From: Notolepis coatsorum | Lineage: Eukaryota > Chordata > Actinopteri > Aulopiformes > Paralepididae | Assembly (NCBI GenBank): GCA_963971535.1 | Contig: OZ020588.1 | Location: 120,853,505-120,917,504 of the forward strand | Reading direction: 5' to 3' | DNA length: 64,000 bases | Shown: positions 19,771-32,249 of the stretch, piece by piece | How the letters are laid out: every line of letters starts with the position of its first letter | Numbering within the stretch: position 1 is the stretch's first letter | Program-made: the position numbers and the translations under genes | Notes under the pieces: generated by a model | Database searches by the model: none | The model's input: the letters and a program-made list of their open reading frames with translations, nothing else | Told to the model about the DNA's origin: nothing

Positions 19771-21474
19771 AGGCATGTCCCCGTTGTGGTATATTCTTAA
19801 ATCAATACATTAGATTAATCACAGTACAATGAGGTTGTTATCTGGAAGGAGGGAAAGATCATAAGTGATAGAATTTGGTCTCCTCATCTGACTTCCAATA
19901 TAGCCAGCAAGGAATAAACGTGCAGGCCAGACCACAGAGTTCGAATTCAAACTCATGTATTTATTGCCGAGAGGCCAAAAGGTGAAAATGCATCAGTTAC
20001 ATACAGGGATTATTCATCATTTTTCATAAGACATGATTGTACAAAAGGATTGATGAGGTTTACATAATCATATAACCCATTCACGGTGGCTCTTCACATC
20101 AAGACAGGTTTGCACATACAAGTAGTCATGTTTATCAATGGAATAGAGAATAGTCTGAGCATTTCACATGAGTAAACCTGGTCGACAGATCGGAATCTGT
20201 ACATGTTACTCTAACCAACAATAATGGGTCCATGATTTTACTCACATGAAACGGCAGAAAGCATTCTCTGTGGCAGCGGTGGAGACCAGCAGACCCCCTG
20301 GGGATGGTTGGGTGCGTCTGGCTGGCCTCCTGAATTAACACTGTTTCTGTCTTAAATACTCTAGATTTCCCACCAATCCTAGCACATTCTAATAATACGT
20401 TTGGTCCAATTAGGTTTCTTGATTCTATATATGGAGTCTCCTCTGTTCCAATTGGTTCTGGATTCTAAAAACAGGCGTCCTTCTGTGGGGGCTGTCTGCC
20501 CCAAAGATCTCCTTGTCGTATATGGGCTGGTTCCTGCAGCCCCCGTCGTGCTGTGGCTCCTTGATGACTTGGCATCTTCTTCCCCCCAGAGAGAATGGAT
20601 TTGCAGTTCTCTTTTTCTTTGGTTTTGCCAGTTAAACACTAGAACCTTTTCTAATTTGTAGCTTTTAATGTAATGAGTTACATATTTATTCAGCATTTAA
20701 ACCAATGTGGCATTGTCTATATTTTAATACCAGATTCCCTATATAAAGTATACTGAATTAATAGTTCCTTGAATGTGTCCCAAACAGTTTTAACCTGAGG
20801 GGTCTTTTATGACCTGCCCCCTGTGTCTCCAACTGTTCTTCTAAATACAGTTGAGTAACCAGATTGACATTCCTCAATGGTATTTAAATCTTCTTTGCTC
20901 TAATACCTCAGATAGGTTACTATGATCTTGTTATTATTCCAATATTGTTTTTCATTCTAATCTAATATAATGTAATTATATTTTCCTTAGCCAGTTTGTG
21001 CTGGTCTCTGCTAGACCAGCTGTCTCTGATCTCTGTTAGTAGGGTGAGTGACCGTTCTCTGTGGGGTGTGACTTTCGAGTTCCTTTGTTTCTAACGGTTG
21101 ACCGCATTTGCTTGAGTGGGTGTTGAGAATGGCTTATCTAAATAGTTTCAACAACCGCTGGGTTTTCATCTGGGTTCAAAACAGTTCCTTAGAGCACCCC
21201 AGTGTATTGCATATGGTTTCTCTAATTATAGACATATGGATTATGAAATCCAGAGTCAATGTCACCACACCGTACTCTGAATAAACTCTTGGTGCTTGTG
21301 TTTCTGTGTCCCTCTGAAGCCTTGTTCTTTCAAAGTAACAATCTCGAAGATAAGATGTATTTCATTCTCTTTGGCGGCACCTATGGCGATAAACAGTAGT
21401 TTGCAGGTGTGAACTCACTTCCCAGAGTTCACTTCTAAACCAAACAGTGTGGCTTGTGTGATGTCAGTCAGTGT
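19771..21474. other. Unassigned noncoding region, possible LTR-like sequence
   Basis: About 1.7 kb with no domain-bearing frame. The composition and an AATAAA-like stretch near 21282 recall a decayed LTR, but I could not find paired ends or a target duplication. Confidence 0.35.
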
Positions 21475-21521
21475 GATGTCAGTCAGTCAGCGCCGATGCT
21501 CACTCTTGCATTTCCTCGCTG

Positions 21522-21912
21522 GCGGTCTAAAGTTATATGGCTGACGGTCTATAGTTATATGGCTGACGGTCTGTATTTCTATATCTGACGGTCTGTAGTT
21601 CTATAGCTGACGGTCTGTAGTTCTATGGCTGATGGTCTATAGTTATATGGCTGACGGTCTGTAGTTATATGACTGACGGTCTGTAGTTATATGGCTGACG
21701 GTCTGTAGTTCTATGGCTGTTATATGTATAACTGTTGATTGAGATGCACTGTCCCTGATCAAATAAACTGAGTAAACTAAACGAGTTCTATGGCTGACGG
21801 TCTGTAGTTCTATGGCTGACGGTCTGTAGTTCTATAGCTGACAGTCTGTAGTTCTATAGCTGACAGTCTGTAGTTCTATGGCTGATGGTCTAAAGTTATA
21901 TGGCTGACGGTT
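21522..21912. repeat. 22-bp minisatellite
   Basis: Tandem units of TATGGCTGACGGTCTGTAGT plus two bases, with variants. It is interrupted at about 21714-21786 by unrelated sequence, after which the same unit resumes. Confidence 0.9.
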
Positions 21913-24700
21913 GCCTTTTTCCTTTCTTAACTGTCTACCTTCATCTGAACTTCGAATTTCTTTCCTTTTCTTTGGATTTGCAGTTTTTGAAGTTTTATGA
22001 TCTGTAGGCAATCTTTTCATTGTGTGTTCAGCCATAATAACAGAGACTGCAAAAACAGTTACTCCCCATGAGTTGAGGAAGAGTGAGACCCACCCTCTGC
22101 TGGGTGATGGAAGACGAGTCACTAACTGGCTATGCTTGTGAATTTCCGGGAATGTCGCCACCAAGTGAGCAGTGCCAAGGTGAGTGAGCAGTGAGCAATA
22201 GGCTCAATCACCATGGTGTTACCTCATACACAGATAGATAGTAACTTAACAGACATTTATTTAAATAAAAATATTTGAGTTTATTCATTTAAAATACAAA
22301 TTAGGAATTCGTTTTTTGTATGCTACTGTATGTCATCATATACAGTAGCTACAGTGAACGTGAATAATAATTTTTGGTTGAAGTATTCCTTTAACCTGTT
22401 CCACCCCAGGTGAAAATCTGCATAAAATGTATACCTAGGTATACCTAGGTAAATGGAATATTGCTCCACTTCTACAAGGGCTATTTGCATATTCTTGGTA
22501 TCTAGGTACATCTATGGACCTCAATGAATGTATTCTCAGTGTCAGAAATATTGTGTCTATTACTAGGCTTGCTTAAATTGTGATGAAACAAAGGAAAATA
22601 TGAATTATGATTTTTCTTTTCATCTTTGACAGTGAATAACACCATGATAATAATGACCAGACTTAAAAAACTGCCACTGACCTCGTTCAGTACCCTCTTG
22701 AGATCATGTGTACAAAAGATCTAAGGTAATTAATAAAGGGAAGATGATAAAACCGAAGGTTCTGTATATACAGTACTGAATTCTCCCATCCGGACCAATG
22801 CAATTTGAAATATTATTATAGAATATAGAATATGCTTATACATTACCTTATTATAGCCAATTCGCACATTTATATATATATATACATATAGTATCTTTCA
22901 AATGACCGAGTTCAATTTGGATTTAGCATCACCAGGCATGCATAATAACAGATAATAATATCTACTGTACTAGACTGTACTTTTTTATTTTTCTCACAGT
23001 GCAACCATTTTGAAACGAATTTCAGATCTAGTTGTTCCTATATGCTCACAATAGGGAGGAGAAACTAACTGCGTTTCAATATTTGTCAAATCGTTACCTT
23101 TTGTGCCTTATTATCAAGAATAATAAAAGTTATTGACATATTCCATAATTCAACTCTGAACTTTGAACCCCCATAGAACTTGAAGGGAAATGTAGTTTTG
23201 AAAAATTTCAACGCTGTTCTACACCTATGAGTGCCCCCGACAAAATGGCCGCAAAGAAACTACAATTTGCGGTTTTTTCTATTTCCAAAATGGTCGCCGG
23301 CTCGGATTAAACTTCTACAAAACGAAAAGGTAAAACCATATTATGCCACTTATAACCTATTGCTAACCTATTGCCAACCTAACGTTTTACATTCTACATG
23401 CTTTTGTGACATATTTGTGATGGTAATACTTGAAAACGGTTGATTTTAAAATCGCAAATGATTTCCATCAATCATAAAAATATGGATTTATGATCATAAT
23501 GGCAAAAGGGGTCGGTACCGACCCAGAGGGGTGGAACAAAAATACACACAAACACACACCAATAGCAGGTACCTGATGCCATTATATAGTCATGCATACA
23601 TACATGAAGTTGTGGTCCTGATGAATAGACACAGCATGGGGCTACATGCTGATAGAAAGATCTATAGTCTTATATAGCACCCCCCTATGTGTGTGTGTGT
23701 GTGGCTGTGTTTATGGCCTGTACATGTTACCATGACTCCCAAACATACTCCGATTGACCATGAATACTGGAGCAGAGGGCCCATGTACAGCAGCTGTCGC
23801 CAAGGGACGATCAGAAATATCCAATCTGTTTTAGATATTTTCAATGTATCAGTGAGTTCTGCATGATTCCCAGCACTGTGTTTTTCTGGCACAGGGATCC
23901 CGAGTGACTAATAACCTCTCTCCTGAAGGTTAGACTGTGCTCTTAGCGTCTCTTAACTCACCGTGCCCGTGTGAAATCCTGCCTACTGGTGGTGTTCTCA
24001 TTTAAGCTGCTCTAAGAACCCTCTTTCCTGAACAATTTAAACTCCACCACCGTTTCCTCAGGTTAGCTCCGTGGTCTGAGCCTTCCAGACACTCTCTAAT
24101 GTATTCTGAAAAGCAAATACCCAAATAAATTCTGAGAAGATAAGAAAGCAAAGTTTTTCCACTAATTTAATCCCATTGACAAATATGACTCCAACGTAGA
24201 ATAGTGAGTTACGAGCAGATGTAAATGGCACACAAGAAGGAATGAGCAAATAGGATTTTTCCTTTTGGTAGCCTATCATTATGAAAGAAAGGTAAACTGG
24301 GTTCTCAATTTGCGTCCAGCTACCCCCCACTCAATTAATAATTATGCTAAATTATCCGGTCCAAAACTGCCATGCCTTATGTTTCATTGACAAATGTTAT
24401 GATGAATAGCTGGTTCCCACGTCACTATTTCTCATCTATACCGTTCCATGCCTAATACATTCTGGAGTAAAATGAATGCCAACGGGAAATACGCAATTTA
24501 CATATTAGAACTAGGCTGACGTAAAGGTTATACGCATACACATGAATTACACAATTAAAAACAGTTCCCAAAGTTATCTTGCTTACCTTGAATATGTTTT
24601 TTTCTTGCCATTTTCTCTTAATCTCAATGTTTGTCTGTGTAAAACATTGAGCAGTTATCTCTCACATCCACAGGGTGCCACTATTGTGCATATATACCAA
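21913..24700. other. Unassigned AT-rich noncoding region
   Basis: About 2.8 kb with short frames only. A minus-strand frame at 21832-22164 (MVATFPEIHKH...) has no recognisable domain and runs into the minisatellite. A small GT run sits at about 23690-23702. I see no gene. Confidence 0.55.
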
Positions 24701-24709
24701 ATTGTGGAG

Positions 24710-24870
24710 CTTTAAAGGAAAACGCCAACATTTTGGGAAATTAGCTTATTTGCCATCTTCCCTGGAGTTAGACAAGAAGATACACACCCTTTTCTTCTCT
24801 GTGCGTGCAGTAGGCTTAGGGAACGCCCGCACCGTTAGCGTAGCTTAGCTTCATCACTGGAAGTGGGGCC
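24710..24870. repeat. Dispersed MITE-like fish repeat fragment
   Basis: The stretch AAAGGAAAACGCCAACATTT, then GGGAAATTAGCTTATTTGCC, with GTTAGACAAGAAGATACA, is a pattern that I recognise from fish dispersed repeats. No second terminus was identified. Confidence 0.45.
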
Positions 24871-25088
24871 GTCCTTTACCCTGAAGTACCCTACATTCCC
24901 CTACAGTCACGAAATACACTCCAAATACAACTCCAAAACATTCCTGTAAACATGTTGTGACCTGTGTATTTACCACGTGGAGAAATAAAAAATAATTTAA
25001 TTCGACAATTACGTTTTCTAAGCAACAAATATGATTCAGTCAGTGATTTCACGCAACGCAGTGATACTTTCTAACATGACGCCAGTGT

Positions 25089-25310
25089 TTGTTTACATTC
25101 TCATTTCATTCAAAGGATCCGAACCGATTGAAGTTTATGGATACCATGCCTTCAAATCCTCTTACCTTGACGATTAAAAGCCTCCACAATTTAGAAAACA
25201 GTATTCCCATGGCTGATGTTGATATGCTGCTAGCTAACGAAAACCAACAAACACAGAACCGGACGCGTAAGCAGAAAAGGAGGCATCATTTTCGGGGGGT
25301 TTCAAAATAA
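25089..25310 (+). CDS. Small hypothetical open frame
   Basis: 73 codons starting MFTFSFHSKDP and ending in a basic stretch (RTRKQKRRHHFRG). No family recognised. It lies between a MITE-like fragment and a large hairpin, so it is more likely transposon-derived or chance than a host gene. Confidence 0.15.
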   Translation: MFTFSFHSKDPNRLKFMDTMPSNPLTLTIKSLHNLENSIPMADVDMLLANENQQTQNRTRKQKRRHHFRGVSK

Positions 25311-25370
25311 AAGAGCGACGTCTAAAGCACCGGAAATACGTTTATTTTGTACATTATTATTATTATTATA

Positions 25371-25429
25371 TTAACACGAACCTAAACTAACTTTACAACT
25401 AACCTAAAGTTAGTTTAGGTTCGTGTTAA
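25371..25429. repeat. Perfect 25-bp-arm hairpin
   Basis: Arms 25371-25395 and 25405-25429 are exact reverse complements around a 9-base loop. Outside them GTACATTA near 25350 faces TAATGTAC near 25437, extending the fold imperfectly to about 100 bp. Confidence 0.9.
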
Positions 25430-25659
25430 CGTTAGATAATGTACAACATAAATAACAATACAATAACAGTCAATTTACAATGATAGAAATGCATAACTCT
25501 ATAGTCCCCAGCTCCAGTATACTTCTGGAGGAAGCTCATACAATAGTTTCATGTCAAGATACAATAGGATGACGTGATTAATCACGACAGGAAACCAAAG
25601 TGTGACCTTCAGGAAGTGTACTGGAGCTGGACTACAAAAATACATGTAGGCTATTGTAA

Positions 25660-26215
25660 ATACACAATACATTGTTGTAATATATATACAACAAAATAAT
25701 GTGATATCACAGTAATTTCTTACAATTTGATGTTGTGAAGTCACAATACATTGTTGTAATATACAACAAAATATTGTAATATCACAGTAATTTCTTACAA
25801 TTTTATGTTGTGAAGTCACAATACATTGTTGTAATATATATACAACAAAATAATGTGATATCACAGTAATTTCTTACAATTTGATGTTGTGAAGTCACAA
25901 TACATTGTTGTAATATATATACAACAAAATATTGTAATATCACAGTAATTTCTTACAATTTGATGTTGTGAAGTCACAATACATTGTTGTAATATATATA
26001 CAACAAAATATTGTAATATCACAGTAATTTCTTACAATATGATGTTGTGAGGTCACAATACATTGCTGTAATATATATACAACAAAATAATGTGATATTA
26101 CAGTAAATGTCTTACAATTTGATGTTGTGAAGTCACAATACATTGTTGTAATATATATACAACAAAATAATGTGATATCACAGTAATTTCTTACTGTAAG
26201 AAGTTGTGAAATTAC
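25660..26215. repeat. Minisatellite of about 75-85-bp units
   Basis: Tandem copies of a unit containing ATCACAGTAATTTCTTACAA, GATGTTGTGAAGTCACAA and TACATTGTTGTAATATATAT. Many sub-motifs are inverted versions of each other (CACAGTAA and TTACTGTG). Minus-strand open frames here are artefacts. Confidence 0.88.
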
Positions 26216-26960
26216 AACAATGTATTGTACTACCATTACTGTGAAATTACAACACATTGCTGTGAAGCCATTCACAGTAAATTATTGTGAATCTTACTGT
26301 AAAAGTCATGCAACACATTGCCAGTAAGTATTGTAATATCACAGTAATTTCTTACAATATCATGTTGTGAAATTAATTACAACAATGTATTGTACTACCA
26401 TTACTGTGAAATTACAACACATTGCTGTGAAGCCATTCACAGTAAATTATTGTGAATCTTACTGTAAAAGTCATGCAACACATTGCCAGTAAGTATTGTA
26501 ATTAGGGGTGCTCGATATTGTCTTTTTTACCGATACCGATATTCCGATATTGTCCAACTCTTAATTTCCGATACCGATATCAACCGATATCAACCGATAC
26601 CGATATATGCAGGGTTTCCCCCCCCCCAAAAAAACTGAATAATTTCAGGTAACTAATCATTTCACTGGATATATATATAACAAATATTGTTATTGTTTTT
26701 TTGTTTTTTTTTACCGATACCGATATTTTCCGATATCACATTTTACTGCCGATATCGGCCGATAATATCGGTCGGCCGATAATATCGGACATCCCTAATT
26801 GTAATATCACAGTAATTTCTTACAATATGATGTTGTGAAATTACAACAATGTATTGTACTACCATTACTGTGAAATTACAACACATTGCTGTGAAGCCAT
26901 TCACAGTAAATTATTGTGAATCTTACTGTAAAAGTCATGCAAAATATTGCCTGTAAGCTA
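26216..26960. repeat. Minisatellite of about 145-bp units, split by a hAT insertion
   Basis: Three copies containing CTACCATTACTGTGAAATTA and CATTCACAGTAAATTATTGT, near 26230, 26397 and 26858. The second and third are separated by the hAT element at 26503-26797. The unit is related to the neighbouring array. Confidence 0.85.
26503..26797. mobile_element. Short non-autonomous hAT element with CCGATATCGG repeats
   Basis: Inverted ends: TAGGGGTGCTCGATATT on the left and TAGGGATGTCCGATATT on the right read in reverse. A perfect 8-bp duplication ATTGTAAT lies at 26495-26502 and 26798-26805. Dense subterminal CCGATA/TATCGG motifs, several palindromic, fill both ends. No coding capacity in 295 bp. 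Confidence 0.92.
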
Positions 26961-27204
26961 TTGTAACTTTACGGTGAAAAATCTTACATTCCACTAATGC
27001 ACAGTATTACCATTCTATTTAAATTGTTACTTAATAGAAAGGTTATGGAGAAGTTATGGAGAGAGCCAACTAGATTTACCATATTGGTGAGCCAAAAATA
27101 ATGACTTCCAACCCTTATTGACACGTGGTCAAGTGTATTCACAGGAGGTGCAAGTATACATCTAAATACTTTTGTAATGAGCCAGCATTGTCAGCCAGAC
27201 AAGT

Positions 27205-27265
<61 letters not shown>

Positions 27266-28460
27266 ACACACACACACACACACACTCACTAAGAATTGTT
27301 GAGTCTGAGCTCTAGAGCTCTGCCTCCCTAAGAAATCTCACTTTTTTATTTTTTTATACATAATATGAAACTACAGGTTCACACCTTCAAAATAAGCCAT
27401 CAATTGTAAAATTCGAGCAGATAGTTTTTAATCAATGTCCTATGAAACATTCTGGTAAAATCCTTACCAAGTCGGGGCACAGCGGTTTGAAAGGATTCAG
27501 TGAATTCACCAATTTGATAAGAGAACTACACTCCCTCCCAGAATGCAATGTGATGTCAATGTCACTAGATCAATTCACACCTGGAACAAAGGCCCAGTTT
27601 ATAGTCTGTTGTTCCTTTGTTATTCCAATGACGGGGCCCAGGCAGGCCTACAGCGACACACACTTTGATTTTATGCCATGTACACACACTAGATAGATAG
27701 AGGTTTACCTGAATACATTAGATATATAGTATAGTAATATAATATATAATATAATAGATTATTTGGATTTAAACACAGTAGCAGTTCAACTGGAGAGGAG
27801 CTCAGATGATCAGTCCGGAAAAGTATGTAAGCTATTGCTTTTTTTTCTCTCTATCAGCTGTGAGAGAATGTCCACGGGTCCGCGGACACACATACACAAC
27901 GACTGCAAAAAGTCGAGTCCCGTGGATATTATTGCAAGAGATAATTCATACATATTATGAAAAGCCAATCTGTTGTTTAGAATTTGGATGGGGGTAGGCT
28001 CTGATACCTCTCACCTCTGCGGGGTCTAACACCTTTTCACAGCGCACACGCCGCTCTTGTGTGTGTGCGCGCGTGCGTGTATGTGCGTTTCTTGACGCAA
28101 TGTAGTTCTCTGGCAAACGGAGATAATTACAATCATACCATCTAGCAAGAATTAAACGTATTTACAAGTCGTATTAAGTTTAGCAAGTAAGGAGACATAT
28201 CTCAAAGCACTCGAGACACATCTCAAAGCACTCGAAAATGTCATTTTTCAATTTGTACTGATTTCTGAAAATAGGTACTTTCTGAGCATTTGGGAGAAAT
28301 TCTAAATCCTTTTGATCTGCGCCCACGGGTGCAAACAGGACTTTCGACTCCCAAGGGTATAAGAGAAAAAAAATTATGTTTTTTTTTCTGAATGTATTTT
28401 GCTATTGTGATGGATTTGTTCCAAAGCTCTTGACACCATTTTCTTCTCAGAGTTGAAACT
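26961..28460. other. Noncoding region with CA microsatellite
   Basis: Contains a (CA)n run at about 27208-27286 with one break, and a short GT/GC run near 28060. No coding domain seen. Confidence 0.6.
27208..27286. repeat. (CA)n microsatellite
   Basis: About 78 bp of CA repeats with a single CC interruption. Confidence 0.95.
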
Positions 28461-28465
28461 TGGAG

Positions 28466-28469
<4 letters not shown>

Positions 28470-28529
<60 letters not shown>

Positions 28530-28537
28530 AACACTCA

Positions 28538-28569
<32 letters not shown>
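28470..28569. repeat. Compound (TC)n-(CA)n microsatellite
   Basis: TC repeats at about 28470-28526 followed by CA repeats at about 28538-28569. Frames through it are low-complexity artefacts. Confidence 0.95.
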
Positions 28570-28993
28570 GCCCAGTGGGATGCCAAATACTGCCGTGGGA
28601 CACCAACAGTCCCCTCTCTGTGTCCTCAAGACAATAACTGGACTATAATAATATGTAAATGTACAATCCGTCTGTGGGACTACTGCAGATGATTAATTGC
28701 CTTTTAACTTGAAACTGCAGAGGGCCACTGGATAACATAGCATCCCCCTCCTGGCAAAGGGAGATGAGTGGGCTGACACAAACACACACACACACGTGCA
28801 CACACACACATACATTATGCTCACATACAGACACTGATATTTTACATATCATACATGCATCACTTACTCATGTACACACACACTGGTTATATGGGGTAGA
28901 GAAGGAAGTAAGGAAGTATACATCATACCATGCTCTACATTGAAATACACTAGAGATGTGGTGGGTTTGTTGAACACAGCAGTCCATAGTTCA
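28570..28993. other. Unassigned noncoding spacer
   Basis: Short CA runs near 28770-28810; otherwise featureless up to the next LTR element. Confidence 0.55.
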
Positions 28994-29765
28994 ATAGGTG
29001 TTATGGTTTGTAACCGACCCCAATCGCACAACACAAGACAGGTATGAGGGTAAGCCGGGCATTTATTGAAACAGAAGGAAAAAACGGCACTGTCCCTTTA
29101 AGGGAGAAACACAAAATACTGGAATAACAAGAAGGGAAAGGTACAGTGCCTTTAAGAGGCGAGCTGGCTAAGGGGAAGGCAAGGGAAGTCAGGAACAGGG
29201 AGGAACTAGGGGGAACTGGACAGGGAGGACTAGAAAGGGGAGAAGGGACAGAGGCCCGCGGAGGCGGGCTGGGGACAAACAGGGTAAGGCCTTGGAACAG
29301 GACAAGGGCAGGAGCTGCATACTGGAAAAGAGTAAACACACAGTGAGCAAATGTTCCAAAACACAATCCCAAGTGAAAAATATCTTCGTGTAAATACACA
29401 GTGAGAGTGAAGTCCAAAAAACAATCCAATGTGAATAATATCTTCGGTGTGAAACAAACACACAGTGGGAGATGTAAAGTCCAAAAATATTATCCCAGTG
29501 AAAACAAACAAAGGCACACGCTGGGTGAGTGACTGTCTGATTAAAAAGGTGGTAATCTTCAGTGTTATAGAAACACACGAAAACGGAATTTGATCAAGAC
29601 AGTCAGTAAAAACTCACCCAGACGTTTGTGCGCAAATAGCGCTGGAACAGCAGCGGGGCGAGAGCGTCGCCACCGGGGAGCCGGCTGTCCGAGCGGAGGT
29701 CAGAGTGGTGCGCCACTGCTTGGAGTGCGCGCCGGTACAGAGAGACGCATCTGGAGTGCGTCTGC

Positions 29766-30120
29766 GTGGAGGAGCGTGCCAAGCTCGGAGGTCTGGATGA
29801 TGCGCGTCTGCTGGGAGTGCGCGCTGGTACGGAGGAGCGTGCCAAGCTCGGAGGTCTGGATGATGCGCGTCTGCTGGGAGTGCGCGCTGGTACGGAGGAG
29901 CGTGCCAAGCTCGGAGGTCTGGATGATGCGCGTCTGCTGGGAGTGCGCGCTGGTACGGAGGAGCGTGCCAAGCTCAGAGGTCTGGATGATGCGCGTCTGC
30001 TGGGAGTGCGCGCTGGTACGGAGGAGCGTGCCAAGCTCGGAGGTCTGGATGATGCGCGTCTGCTGGGAGTGCGCGCTGGTACGGAGGAGCGTGCCAAGCT
30101 CGGAGGTCTGGATGGTGTCT
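29766..30120. repeat. 63-bp minisatellite in the left LTR (six units)
   Basis: Units begin near GAGGAGCGTGCCAAGCTCGG. The 63-bp period is a multiple of three and lacks stops in several frames, so long proline/arginine- or tryptophan-rich frames appear on both strands. These are not protein genes. Confidence 0.92.
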
Positions 30121-30376
30121 GGGCGTCTGCAGCGCGGAGGTCTGGATGTGCGTCAGGACGACTGCTGCGCGGAGGTCTGAAGTGGATCACTGGGATGCCT
30201 CCCGTGGAAGTCTAGGGAGCGCAGTCCAGTCTCTCCCTCAGGCAACGGCGACAGGAGGCGAAGGCTGGAGCACATCTTTACGCCGGAGATAAAAACAGCA
30301 TAGACCGAACAGAGGACCTCCCGAGGGAGTCTTGATGAAAGAGCATATGATACCGAATGTTACGGCATGTTACAAC

Positions 30377-30418
30377 ACGACCCCACAAGGAACAGAGTGG
30401 AAGAGCCAGGTATTTAAA
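30377..30418 (-). promoter_or_regulatory. LTR promoter and self-primer of the LARD-like element
   Basis: On the minus strand, TTTAAATA (30418 down to 30411) lies 32 bases before GTGGGGTCGT (30386 down to 30377). That decamer is the exact complement of the primer site beside the other LTR. The same arrangement occurs in the right LTR (34440-34449 and 34474-34481). Confidence 0.7.
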
Positions 30419-30664
30419 GCCCACAGGGGAACTAATTAGAATGCACCACAGGTGCGAGAGGTAATTGATAATCGAACTAAAAGTGTGAGTTCGGCACCAG
30501 ACCAATCAAACACATAATGACAGGTAGTACAGGTGTGGCCACTGAGAGAAAACGAGAGTAAAGAACGAGAGGGTGGGGGCTAGTGAGAGTGAGTGAGAAG
30601 GGAATTCCTAAACAGTAGGCTAAAAGGAAGGAAAGAGTAGGTGAGCAGCGGACAAAACCTCACA

Positions 30665-30683
30665 GTACCCCCCCCTCAACGGG
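30665..30683 (-). other. Polypurine tract of the LARD-like element
   Basis: On the minus strand, GAGGGGGGGGTAC directly precedes the 3' LTR start TGTGAGG. Confidence 0.7.
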
Positions 30684-30889
30684 AGCCACCCGGCGACCCA
30701 AAAAAAATACAGACAGAGTGGCAGGGGACAAAACAAGGCAAAAAACAAAAGGTACTGGCCAGGCCAGCAGGGGAAGCCACAACAAAAGTGGGGCAAGCAA
30801 CTGGGGCAGGGTAGCCGGGGGGTAAACTAGGGAGCTGAGGGGTAACCATGGTAGCTGAGGGGTAACAAGAGGAGCACCCGGAAAAGGGC

Positions 30890-31110
30890 TAGCAGAGGGA
30901 AGGTTAGCTGCCAGGCACTGATAGCTACAGGGCCTATGCTAGCTGTACTGCTACATCAACATAGAGGCTGCGCAAGCTGCCGGAGCTAGGCTAGCAGAGG
31001 GAAAGGGTAGCTGCCAGGGCACTGATAGCTACAGGGCCTATGCTAGCTGTACTGCTACATTAACATAGAGGCTGCGCTAGCTACCGGAGCTAGGCTGGCA
31101 GACAGGGCTG
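30890..31110. repeat. Internal GCTAGC-rich repeat block 1
   Basis: Two copies of a roughly 115-bp unit with GCTACAGGGCCTATGCTAGC and CATAGAGGCTGCGC. The unit recurs at 32250-32600. Confidence 0.8.
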
Positions 31111-31129
31111 GACCAGCATGAGAGAACAA

Positions 31130-32215
31130 GCTAGCTGGAAGGGGCAGACCCAGCAGTGAGAGAAAACTGACCCTGCTAGCTGAAGGGGCAGTCCTAGCAG
31201 TGGGAGCAAACTGACCATGCTAGCTGAAGGGGCAGTCCTAGCAGTGGGAGAAAACTGACCTTGCTAGCTGAAGGGCAGTCCTAGCAGTGGGGAAACTGAC
31301 CTTGCTAGCTGAAGCGGCAGTCCTAGCAGTGTGAGATAAACTGACCTTGCTAGCTGAAAGGGCAGTCCTAGCAGTGGGAGATAAACTGACCTTGCTAGCT
31401 GAAAGGGCAGTCCTAGCAGTGGGATAAACTAACCTTGCTAGCTGAAAAGGCAGTCCTAGCAGTGGGATAAACTGACCTTGCTAGCTGAAGGGCAGTCCCA
31501 GCAGTGGGAGCAAACTGACCATGCTAGCTGAAGGGGCAGTCCTAGCAGTGGGAGAAAACTGACCTTGCTAGCTGAAGGGCAGTCCTAGCAGTGTGAGATA
31601 AACTGACCTTGCTAGCTGAAAGGGCAGTCCTAGCAGTGGGATAAACTGACCTTGCTAGCTGAAAAGGCAGTCCTAGCAGTGGGAGATAAACTGACCTTGC
31701 TAGCTGAAAGGGCAGTCCTAGCAGTGGGAGATAAACTGACCTTGCTAGCTGAAAGGGCAGTCCTAGCAGTGGGATAAACTAACCTTGCTAGCTGAAAAGG
31801 CAGTCCTAGCAGTGGGATAAACTGACCTTGCTAGCTGAAGGGCAGTCCCAGCAGTGGGAGCAAACTGACCATGCTAGCTGAAGGGGCAGTCCTAGCAGTG
31901 GGAGAAAACTGACCTTGCTAGCTGAAGGGCAGTCCTAGCAGTGTGAGATAAACTGACCTTGCTAGCTGAAAGGGCAGTCCTAGCAGTGGGATAAACTGAC
32001 CTTGCTAGCTGAAAAGGCAGTCCTAGCAGTGGGAGATAAACTGACCTTGCTAGCTGAAAGGGCAGTCCTAGCAGTGGGATAAACTGACCTTGCTAGCTGA
32101 AAAGGCAGTCCTAGCAGTGTGAGAAAAACTGACCTTGCTAGCTGAAAGGGCAGTCCTAGCAGTGGGAGAAAAACTGACCTTGCTAGCTGAAAGGGCAGTC
32201 CTAGCAGTGGGAGAA
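31130..32215. repeat. Internal minisatellite of 40-46-bp units
   Basis: About 25 units of the form CTGACCTTGCTAGCTGAAAG, then GGCAGTCCTAGCAGTGGGA, with length variants. Sets of units are themselves repeated with offsets near 304 and 351 bp, a higher-order structure. Confidence 0.9.
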
Positions 32216-32249
32216 AACTACACAAAAAGTGGAGGCCATGCAGAGGGAC

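Larger units (their letters stand above)
28999..30664 (-). repeat. 3' LTR of the LARD-like element
   Basis: 1666 bp. On the minus strand: TATA-like TTTAAATA complementary to 30411-30418, inferred start at 30386, and AATAAA complementary to 29062-29067. That predicts an R region of about 1.3 kb containing six copies of a 63-bp repeat. Confidence 0.9.

Noticed and set aside
21832..22164. 110-codon minus-strand frame as a host gene
   Set aside because: Its end runs into the 22-bp minisatellite and no known domain is visible.
25499..26275. Minus-strand cysteine/tyrosine-rich frames of 111-121 codons
   Set aside because: They track the minisatellite units and repeat the same peptide.
28241..28692. 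Arginine/glutamate- and serine/leucine-rich frames
   Set aside because: They translate the TC/CA microsatellite.
29590..30190. Long open frames on both strands in the LARD LTR
   Set aside because: They follow a stop-free 63-bp repeat, a multiple of three, and recur with different length in the other LTR. No domain is present.
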